The position numbers and the translations under genes were made by a program. A model generated the notes under the pieces. It saw only the letters and a list, made by a program, of their open reading frames with translations, did not search any database and was not told the DNA's origin. A stretch of DNA of 28,620 bases from Candidatus Omnitrophota bacterium. GTDB lineage: Bacteria > Omnitrophota > 4484-213. Location: positions 1 to 28,620 of the forward strand of contig QNCL01000006.1 in the NCBI GenBank assembly GCA_003645805.1, given 5' to 3'. This document shows, one piece after another, positions 1 to 6,226 of this stretch (positions are counted from its first letter, which is position 1; each line of letters opens with the position of its first letter).

Positions 1-165
1 AGGATCTAAACTTGGACCTACTGCCAATTTCCTCACCTTTACCACCTCATACTCTCCTGAAGGAGCAGGGAAATAGGTGGTAAGGGTTATGCTCTCATCG
101 GCTGAAGAGCGTATTACCATTAGCAGAAGGCAGATAAACATAACAAGAACAACTCTCCCTTTCAT
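1..165 (-). CDS. Secreted protein with 'ITLTTY-P' type mature N-terminus (partial, C-terminus off window)
   Basis: The gene starts at an ATG (163-165) preceded by a GGGGG ribosome-binding stretch and stays open to the window edge, giving 55 visible residues. It opens with a basic pair of residues (K2, R4), then a hydrophobic stretch of about 14 residues, then an S-S-A-D-E boundary that looks like a signal-peptidase site. The mature part begins S-I-T-L-T-T-Y-F-P-A-P-S-G-E-Y-E-V and continues into V-R-K-L-A-V-G. I recall this opening ('TLTTYYPAPYG-Y') from secreted proteins of candidate phyla such as Omnitrophota, where it precedes variable C-terminal parts; that is memory, not a search. It follows the SMR-type transporter gene by 69 bases with a perfect inverted repeat between them. 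The function is unknown and only the first part is visible. Confidence 0.75.
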   Translation of the reverse strand, partial: MKGRVVLVMFICLLLMVIRSSADESITLTTYFPAPSGEYEVVKVRKLAVGPSLDP

Positions 166-192
166 CTTTCCCCCTTAATCTATATTTCCCGA

Positions 193-213
193 TTTCCACC
201 CCAGGGGTGGAAA
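193..213. repeat. Perfect inverted repeat, hairpin-forming
   Basis: Two 10-base arms (TTTCCACCCC and GGGGTGGAAA) flank a single central A, so the 21 bases form a near-perfect palindrome. It lies between the stop of the transporter gene at 235 and the start of the secreted protein at 165. A strong hairpin could end or attenuate the long minus-strand transcript here. No run of T follows on the minus strand, so it is not a classical intrinsic terminator. A regulator-binding site is the other option. Confidence 0.55.
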
Positions 214-234
214 GTGGTTGCTTGCTTAAGAATC

Positions 235-603
235 TTAAGAGAATTTTGATAGAAGGATAATACCTGAAACTATAACACTCAGAGCAAATATCTTGGCCAG
301 AGTTAGAGGTTCTCCGAAGAAGAAGTGAGAAAAAACAGGAAGAGCCACATAGCTTATAGCCACCATTGGATAGGCATAGGATAATTTGAGATTACTCAAG
401 GATACTAACCAGAGAAAAGCGCTTATTCCCAGAAGGAAGAGTCCTAAAAGGACGAGAGGATGAAAGAAAATCCTGCAGAAGATAGAAAAGAGATTGTTCC
501 AGTGTAGATTTATCTTCCCTATCTGGAGCATCGCCAATTTTAGGAGAATCTGAGCAATTATTGCCAAACCAATAGAAGAAAAGAGAGAAAGATATGGATT
601 CAT
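235..603 (-). CDS. Small four-helix EamA/SMR-type transporter, possible ArnE/ArnF-like flippase subunit
   Basis: The product has 122 residues with four hydrophobic segments, at roughly 3-22, 48-70, 75-96 and 101-120. This is the size and layout of small multidrug resistance proteins and of the ArnE/ArnF subunits that flip undecaprenyl-phosphate-linked aminoarabinose. Conserved-looking features are an L-S-Y-A-Y-P motif (residues 74-79) and an F-G-E-P motif before the last helix, both common in this superfamily. The ATG at 601-603 overlaps the stop of the UDP-glucuronate decarboxylase gene in an ATGA junction, so the two are translationally coupled. That coupling to a sugar-nucleotide pathway favours a lipid-linked sugar as substrate over a drug. 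Only one half-size subunit is visible, so it would act as a homodimer or with a partner elsewhere. The fold is fairly certain; the substrate is inference. Confidence 0.8.
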   Translation of the reverse strand: MNPYLSLFSSIGLAIIAQILLKLAMLQIGKINLHWNNLFSIFCRIFFHPLVLLGLFLLGISAFLWLVSLSNLKLSYAYPMVAISYVALPVFSHFFFGEPLTLAKIFALSVIVSGIILLSKFS

Positions 604-1547
604 AAATTCTTCTGTTCTTCCAACACTCCTCTAAAGAACTTTATCGTTCTCCTTAATCCCTCCTCCAATCCTATCTTGGGCTCCCATCGCAAAATGCTTT
701 TTGCCTTGCTAATGTCTGGTTTTCTGTGCTCGGGGTCATCTTCGGGCAAAGGCAGAAATCTCACTTTTGACCTCGAGTTGGTCATCTTCAAGATCAGGTT
801 AGCCAGATCAATAATCCTGATTTCCTCTGGATTACCTATGTTCAGAGGTAGCCTGTAATCTGTGCCGCACATCTTTAAGATTGCTTCTATCAGATCATCT
901 ATATAGCAAAATGAACGTGTTTGCCTGCCTTGACCATAGACAGTTATATCCTCTCCTTTTAGCGCCTGCACAATAAAGTTAGACACTACCCTTCCATCCT
1001 CTACTTGCATATTTGGTCCATAGGTGTTAAAGATGCGGGCTACACGCACCTCTATATTATGCTTTCGCATATAGGCGTAGGTAAGTGCCTCTGCTCCTCT
1101 TTTGCTCTCATCATAGCAACTTCGAACACCAATAGGGTTAACATTGCCCCAGTATTCTTCTTTTTGCGGGTGAACTAAAGCATTCCCATAGACTTCAGAG
1201 GTAGAAGCAAGGAAGAATTTGGCTCCTTTGGTCTTGGCTAATCCAAGACAGTTATATGTTCCCAAGAGCCCACTCTTGAGTGTTTTTATAGGATAGTGCA
1301 AATAATAATAAGGGGAAGCAAGAGAAGCAAGGTGAAACATCCAATCTATTTCTTCCTCTATATACAAAGGCTCGGAGATATCATGCTCTATTAATTTAAA
1401 TTGAGGATGAGAGAGAAGTCTTTCTATATTTCTTCTTGTTCCACTAATAAAGTTATCTACACAGATTACCCTCTCCCCTCTCTCTATCAACCTTCTGCAC
1501 AGATGGGAACCGATAAAACCTGCTCCCCCAGTAACAAGTGAGATCAT
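600..1547 (-). CDS. UDP-glucuronate decarboxylase (UDP-xylose synthase)
   Basis: This extended short-chain dehydrogenase converts UDP-glucuronate to UDP-xylose through a 4-keto intermediate with tightly bound NAD. The chosen ATG (1545-1547) forms an ATGA overlap with the ugd stop. A start 18 bases upstream is possible but would only add residues before the Rossmann strand. The 315-residue protein shows the glycine motif GGAGFIG at residues 7-13, H-L-A-S-L-A-S-P-Y near 72-80, S-T-S-E-V-Y-G near 115-121 and the catalytic Y145-x-x-x-K149. It also has the family stretch E-E-Y-W-G-N-V-N-P-I-G just before Y145 and R-I-F-N-T-Y-G-P afterwards, which together are distinctive for UXS rather than generic epimerases. 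It lies directly downstream of ugd, which makes its substrate. No formyltransferase domain is fused, unlike ArnA. Confidence 0.93.
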   Translation of the reverse strand: MISLVTGGAGFIGSHLCRRLIERGERVICVDNFISGTRRNIERLLSHPQFKLIEHDISEPLYIEEEIDWMFHLASLASPYYYLHYPIKTLKSGLLGTYNCLGLAKTKGAKFFLASTSEVYGNALVHPQKEEYWGNVNPIGVRSCYDESKRGAEALTYAYMRKHNIEVRVARIFNTYGPNMQVEDGRVVSNFIVQALKGEDITVYGQGRQTRSFCYIDDLIEAILKMCGTDYRLPLNIGNPEEIRIIDLANLILKMTNSRSKVRFLPLPEDDPEHRKPDISKAKSILRWEPKIGLEEGLRRTIKFFRGVLEEQKNL

Positions 1548-2845
1548 CTCCCTCGCCCTATACAAATATACCTAAATCCTTTCTTTCTCATTTTCTGGGG
1601 GTCAAATAGATTTCTGCCATCGATGATTACCTTTACCTTCAACAAATTCCTTATTCGTCCCAAATCCAGTTTTCTAAACTCCTCCCATTCGGTGAGAATC
1701 AATAAACTCTCGCTATCTTGAGCCACCTCATAAGCACTGCGGCAATACCTGACACTGTCTTTGAAGATATCCTTTGCCCTGGATATAGCGACCGGGTCAT
1801 AGACCTTGATCACGGCTCCTTCTTCTAAGAGTCTATTGATAATCTCAACAGAAGGAGCATTGCGCATATCATCGGTATTTGGCTTAAAGGATAGACCCAG
1901 CACCCCTATCTGTTTTCCTCTTAAATTCCAGAGCACTTCTTTAATCCTGCTAATAAACATATCTCTCTGCTGTTTGTTAATCTTCTGCACTACCCTCAAT
2001 AACTCAAAATCATAACCGCTCTTCTTGGCAATATGCACAAAAGCCTCTATATCCTTAGGGAGACATGAACCTCCATAACCAATGCCTGCCTTTAAGAATT
2101 CTCTTCCTATTCTTCTATCTAATCCCATTGCCCGAGCCACCTCTTCTACATCCGCTCCCACCTTCTCGCAAAGATTGGCTATGGCGTTGATAAAAGAAAT
2201 CTTGGTTGCTAAGAAGGCATTACAACTGTGTTTGATAATCTCTGCTGTTTCAATACTGGTAATAAGAACAGGTGCTCTTATCGGTCTGTATAAATCGCGC
2301 ATTATCCTTTCTGCTCGCTTACTCTCCAAGCCAATAACAATCCTCTGGGGAAACAAAAAATCTCTTACTGCCGAACCCTCCCGTAGAAACTCTGGATTAG
2401 AAACTACATCAAATTCCAGTTCGTTTGAGCAGTAATTTTTAATCGTCTCTTTTATCTTCTTCCCTGTGCGCACAGGCATTGTGCTTTTGCTCACAATCAC
2501 CTTATACTCTCGCATCAGTTCGGCTATCTTCTGGGCAACCAACTCTACATAATACAAGTCTGGCTCTCCGTTATCCTTCTCTGGGGTATGCACACAGATG
2601 AAGATAATCTCTGACTCCTTCACTGCTCTTTTTATACTTGTGCTAAAAAATAACCTCTCTTTTTTCTTATTTTTATGAACCAACTCTTCCAGTTGAGGTT
2701 CGTAGATGGGGATAACTCCCTTCTGCAATTTTCTTATCTTCTCTTTGTTGCTATCCACACAAACTACTTTATGCCCTATTTCGGCTAAACAAGTGCCTGT
2801 AACCAGCCCTACATAACCTGTGCCAATTATAGAAACACTACGCAT
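1544..2845 (-). CDS. ugd: UDP-glucose 6-dehydrogenase
   Basis: The enzyme oxidises UDP-glucose to UDP-glucuronate with two NAD. The 433-residue protein begins with the Rossmann motif I-G-T-G-Y-V-G-L (7-14) and carries the hinge K-S-T-M-P-V-R-T-G near 120-128, the substrate-binding V-S-N-P-E-F-L-R-E-G near 148-157, K205 in the central helix (A-E-I-I-K), and the catalytic cysteine C261 in Y-G-G-S-C-L-P-K-D. The C-terminal binding domain includes L-S-F-K-P-N-T-D-D-M-R, all typical of the bacterial family at its usual length. It starts 76 bases after gap ends and is coupled to uxs by an ATGA overlap. An AGG at moderate spacing precedes its ATG. Together with uxs it supplies UDP-xylose, probably for cell-surface glycans. 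Confidence 0.96.
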   Translation of the reverse strand: MRSVSIIGTGYVGLVTGTCLAEIGHKVVCVDSNKEKIRKLQKGVIPIYEPQLEELVHKNKKKERLFFSTSIKRAVKESEIIFICVHTPEKDNGEPDLYYVELVAQKIAELMREYKVIVSKSTMPVRTGKKIKETIKNYCSNELEFDVVSNPEFLREGSAVRDFLFPQRIVIGLESKRAERIMRDLYRPIRAPVLITSIETAEIIKHSCNAFLATKISFINAIANLCEKVGADVEEVARAMGLDRRIGREFLKAGIGYGGSCLPKDIEAFVHIAKKSGYDFELLRVVQKINKQQRDMFISRIKEVLWNLRGKQIGVLGLSFKPNTDDMRNAPSVEIINRLLEEGAVIKVYDPVAISRAKDIFKDSVRYCRSAYEVAQDSESLLILTEWEEFRKLDLGRIRNLLKVKVIIDGRNLFDPQKMRKKGFRYICIGRGR

Positions 2846-2921
2846 CCAATTGCCTAAAACCTGATTAGCAAATCCCTGTTAAATAAACCTTATCATCAAA
2901 ATTATTGAAATCTTCCCACAA

Positions 2922-3926
2922 TTAGTGCAAGAATCTTGCCAAGCGTTCTATCAAATCCACTACACGGTTAGAATAACCCCACTCGTTATCATACCAGCCT
3001 ACTACCTTGACCATATTTCCAGCGATTACCATCGTAGAGAGAGCATCAAAGATAACCGAATGAGGATTTCCTATCACATCTGAGGAGACTATAGGGTCCT
3101 CGGTGTATTCCATAATCCCCTTAAGTTCTCCCTCAGCCGCTTTCCTCATTGCTGAGTTTACCTCCTCTACCGAAACCTCTTTCTCTAACTCAGCGACAAA
3201 ATCCACTATTGAGCCATCCTTCACCGGAACTCGCATCGCCATTCCATTGATCTTTCCTTTCAAAGCAGGAATCACCTTCGCTACTGCCTTTGCTGCCCCG
3301 GTAGTGGTAGGAATGATATTCTCTCCTGCTGCCCTTGCCCGTCGCAGGTCTTTATGAGGAAGATCAAGGATTCTCTGGTCATTGGTGTAAGCATGCACAG
3401 TGGTCATCAATCCCTTAACTACTCCAAAATTCTCATGGAGAACCTTTACCAGAGGAGCAAGACAATTGGTGGTGCAAGAGGCATTAGATACTATTCTATC
3501 GCTCTCCTTCAGTTCTTTATCATTCACCCCTAAAACTATAGTATTATCAATCTCGTCCTTGGCCGGAACGGTAAGAATAACCTTCTTTGCTCCTGCCTCC
3601 AGATGTAGAGATATCTGTTCTCTACTGCGGAATACTCCTGTGGATTCAATCACAATCTCCACTCCCAACCTATCCCAGCCTAACTCTTGAGGATTTTTTA
3701 TACTGCTTATCTTTATCTCTTTTCCTTTGACTATAATACTCTTATCCTTAGCCAAAACCTCTCCCTTAAACCTTCCATGCACAGAGTCGTATTTAAGAAG
3801 GTGGGCAAGAGTCTTGGCATCGGTAAGGTCATTGATAGCAATGACCTCCATTCCCTCCTTCTCCTGAATAATCTTGAACACATTTCTTCCAATCCGTCCA
3901 AATCCGTTGATACCTACTCTAATCAT
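2922..3926 (-). CDS. gap: Glyceraldehyde-3-phosphate dehydrogenase, NAD-type
   Basis: The 334-residue protein catalyses the phosphorylating oxidation of glyceraldehyde-3-phosphate in glycolysis and gluconeogenesis. It begins with G-I-N-G-F-G-R-I-G-R (residues 5-14). It has D33 after the second strand, which favours NAD over NADP. The active site S-N-A-S-C-T-T-N-C places the nucleophile at C151, the base is H178 in T-T-V-H-A-Y-T, and W-Y-D-N-E-W-G-Y lies near the C-terminus. Length and motifs are standard. The ATG overlaps the mlaD stop as ATGA and is preceded by a strong GGAGGAG sequence. This position at the end of an Mla-type operon, rather than beside pgk and tpi, is unusual; no other glycolytic gene is adjacent. 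Confidence 0.97.
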   Translation of the reverse strand: MIRVGINGFGRIGRNVFKIIQEKEGMEVIAINDLTDAKTLAHLLKYDSVHGRFKGEVLAKDKSIIVKGKEIKISSIKNPQELGWDRLGVEIVIESTGVFRSREQISLHLEAGAKKVILTVPAKDEIDNTIVLGVNDKELKESDRIVSNASCTTNCLAPLVKVLHENFGVVKGLMTTVHAYTNDQRILDLPHKDLRRARAAGENIIPTTTGAAKAVAKVIPALKGKINGMAMRVPVKDGSIVDFVAELEKEVSVEEVNSAMRKAAEGELKGIMEYTEDPIVSSDVIGNPHSVIFDALSTMVIAGNMVKVVGWYDNEWGYSNRVVDLIERLARFLH

Positions 3927-4666
3927 CTCCTCCTCCTTTTTCTCTCTCTTGTTTTACGGAATAACTTCCACGGATGTTTCTTAATATCCTCTACCACCTC
4001 TTTTATCTCATTATACAATTCCTCTTCCTTGATAAGTTTACCCACAGTGCCTTGACCACTATTTATCTGGGTAAGAATAAGGTTGAAGTTTACCAAGGAC
4101 TTGTTTGCTTCCTTTACCAAGCCACTCAACTCTTCAGATAGGTTTTTACTACTTTTTATCAACCCTTTTATATCCTTCCTCACCTCCTTATCGCCTATCA
4201 ACTCCTCTATATCCCTGGCTACTTCGTTTATCTTCCGTATCGTGTGTTTGGTTAAATGAGAAAGTTGCTGGACAGATATAGGATCCTGCCCAATAATTGT
4301 ATCTCCTTCTTTGATTAAGATACTGGAGCGTCCCGGAAAGATCTCTATATATTTTTCTCCCAATAACCCCAAACTACTAACATAGACCTGCGCATCCTTG
4401 CTTATAGGAACACCTTTCCTGACCCAGATGAGAACCTCTACTGGCGGATATCCTTTGCTTACTTTTATTGCCCTCACCTCTCCTATTTTTACCCCGGCCA
4501 GCCTTACAGGAGCAGATGTATCCAAACCATTAACAAAATTGAATTTCACAGAGAAGGTATATCCTTCTTTCAGAGAGAAGTCGCTGATAGAAAATACAAT
4601 GATAAAAAATACCAGAAAAGCAAAGAAAACAAATAACCCTGCTTTTACTTCTGTCTTTATACTCAT
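3923..4666 (-). CDS. mlaD: MlaD-type MCE-domain lipid transport protein
   Basis: This is the periplasmic substrate-binding subunit of a phospholipid ABC transporter. One N-terminal transmembrane helix (about residues 9-28) is followed by a single MCE domain (about 35-115), which includes V-R-L-A-G-V-K-I-G-E-V near 54-64 and G-L-L-G-E-K-Y-I-E-I near 100-109. A long amphipathic C-terminal part (about 130-235) is likely helical and could form the barrel of an MCE hexamer or a bridge to the outer membrane. The last residues are strongly basic (R-K-R-R-R-R). The 247-residue length is a little longer than E. coli MlaD. The gene lies 18 bases after mlaF and overlaps gap by ATGA. No mlaB or mlaC is present nearby. 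Confidence 0.9.
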   Translation of the reverse strand: MSIKTEVKAGLFVFFAFLVFFIIVFSISDFSLKEGYTFSVKFNFVNGLDTSAPVRLAGVKIGEVRAIKVSKGYPPVEVLIWVRKGVPISKDAQVYVSSLGLLGEKYIEIFPGRSSILIKEGDTIIGQDPISVQQLSHLTKHTIRKINEVARDIEELIGDKEVRKDIKGLIKSSKNLSEELSGLVKEANKSLVNFNLILTQINSGQGTVGKLIKEEELYNEIKEVVEDIKKHPWKLFRKTRERKRRRR

Positions 4667-4684
4667 AACTACTCCTGATTGGAA

Positions 4685-5446
4685 TTATCTGCTGGATATA
4701 GAATTGCTTCCAATTGGACCTTCCTTTTCTCCTTTTATAAATTGTTGAACAAAAGGATTGGAACTCTCTTTGATCTCCTTGGGACTACCTACTGCAATAA
4801 TCCTTCCTTGATAGAGCATAGCAATTCTATCCGCTATCTTATACGCACTGGCTATGTCATGGGTAACCACCACTGAAGTGACCTTTAATTGATTGTGCAA
4901 TTTTCGAATAAGGTCGTTGATTACTGCAGCCATAATCGGATCTACTCCGGTAGTAGGCTCATCATAGAGGATTATCTGGGGATTGGCACAGATTGCCCGC
5001 GCCAATCCTACCCGTTTCTTCATTCCTCCGCTAAGTTCTATAGGAAAAAGATTCTCTATTCCTTTCAACCCTACCATCTCCAACTTCTCGCGCACACATC
5101 TAAAAATCTCCTCTCGTCTCATCTTGCTATGCTCTAATAAAAGAAAACCTACATTCTCCCCTACAGTAAGTGAATCAAATAATGCCCCTTCCTGAAAAAG
5201 CACCCCTATCTTCATCCGCAGAGCATTGAGTGCTTTTCTGTTTAACCTTCCTATGTTTTGTCCATCTATCCATATCTCACCCTCATCAGGCTCAAGAATA
5301 CGCACAATGTGCTTGAGTAATACACTCTTTCCGCACCCACTTTGCCCAATAATCACCATTGTCTCTCCCTTCCGAATATCCAGACTTAAATGGTCAAGTA
5401 CAAGGTGATTACCAAAGGATTTGCATAATCCTTTTATTCTTATCAT
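4685..5446 (-). CDS. mlaF: MlaF-type ABC transporter ATP-binding protein
   Basis: This is the cytoplasmic ATPase that powers MCE-type phospholipid transport together with MlaE and MlaD. The 253-residue protein shows Walker A G-Q-S-G-C-G-K-S at 34-41, a Q-loop in L-F-Q-E-G-A-L-F near 83-90, the ABC signature L-S-G-G-M at 138-142, Walker B I-I-L-Y-D-E at 158-163 with P-T-T-G-V-D-P following, and the switch histidine H196. The phrase F-Q-E-G-A-L-F-D-S-L-T-V and the signature L-S-G-G-M-K-K-R are characteristic of the MlaF/Ttg2A group. It sits between mlaE and mlaD with 18-base gaps on both sides, which confirms the assignment. Confidence 0.95.
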   Translation of the reverse strand: MIRIKGLCKSFGNHLVLDHLSLDIRKGETMVIIGQSGCGKSVLLKHIVRILEPDEGEIWIDGQNIGRLNRKALNALRMKIGVLFQEGALFDSLTVGENVGFLLLEHSKMRREEIFRCVREKLEMVGLKGIENLFPIELSGGMKKRVGLARAICANPQIILYDEPTTGVDPIMAAVINDLIRKLHNQLKVTSVVVTHDIASAYKIADRIAMLYQGRIIAVGSPKEIKESSNPFVQQFIKGEKEGPIGSNSISSR

Positions 5447-5464
5447 AACCTGATCTACTCAGTC

Positions 5465-6226
5465 TTAAGGAAAGAGAAAATAAAAAATAGCGGTAAACAG
5501 GCAATCAGCCCAGATGATTAGGATAAATGAGATAACCACAGAAGCAGTAGTTGCCCTCCCCACTCCCTCTGCACCTCCTTGGGTGCGAAATCCTTCATAA
5601 CACCCTACCAAGGAGATTATTCCGGCAAATACAAACGCCTTCACTAATCCCGTGAAAAAATCCTTATACACCATAGGTTGAAAAGCCATCTTGAAATAAA
5701 GACTTCGGCTAATTCCTAACTTGTAGATAGCCACCAATCCTCCCCCAAGTATTCCTATAAAATCTGCATAGATAGTCAAAAGAGGCACTACTATTAAACT
5801 CCCTAAAAAGCGTGGAACCACTAAGTACTTGATGGGATTAACCGCCAATGTCTTTAAGGCATCAATCTGCTCACTCACCTTCATTGTGCCAATCTCGGCA
5901 GTAATCGCTGCTCCTGTCCTCCCTGCAACCACTAATCCGGTAAACACAGGACCTAATTCTCTAGCCATAGAGATAGAAACTAAAGAAGCAATATATATCT
6001 CGGAACTAATCCGGCGAAGCATATAGGCAGTTTGCAGAGCCAGGACTATTCCTGTAAATCCGGCAACTAAAAAGATAATAAGCAGAGCATCTGCCCCTAT
6101 CCTTTCTACTTGCTTAATAACTCGCCTTATTCTAAAAGGAGGAACAAAACTCCAGATAATACTTCTGGCCAGCAGAAGGGCAAGCCCTCCCAGGTACTCT
6201 ATAATGCAGATAATCTTTCCCTTCAT
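5465..6226 (-). CDS. mlaE: MlaE-type permease of a phospholipid ABC transporter
   Basis: This inner-membrane permease has five or six hydrophobic segments in 253 residues. The family signature is clear: R-E-L-G-P-V-F-T-G-L-V-V-A-G-R-T-G at about 89-105, then the coupling-helix motif E-Q-I-D-A-L at 119-124 followed by N-P near 130. The N-terminal amphipathic helix expected of MlaE/YrbE is present (roughly 1-40). The ATG overlaps the clpC stop in an ATGA junction and mlaF follows after 18 bases, so clpC-mlaE-mlaF-mlaD-gap looks like one transcription unit. Direction of transport cannot be read from sequence. Confidence 0.95.
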   Translation of the reverse strand: MKGKIICIIEYLGGLALLLARSIIWSFVPPFRIRRVIKQVERIGADALLIIFLVAGFTGIVLALQTAYMLRRISSEIYIASLVSISMARELGPVFTGLVVAGRTGAAITAEIGTMKVSEQIDALKTLAVNPIKYLVVPRFLGSLIVVPLLTIYADFIGILGGGLVAIYKLGISRSLYFKMAFQPMVYKDFFTGLVKAFVFAGIISLVGCYEGFRTQGGAEGVGRATTASVVISFILIIWADCLFTAIFYFLFP

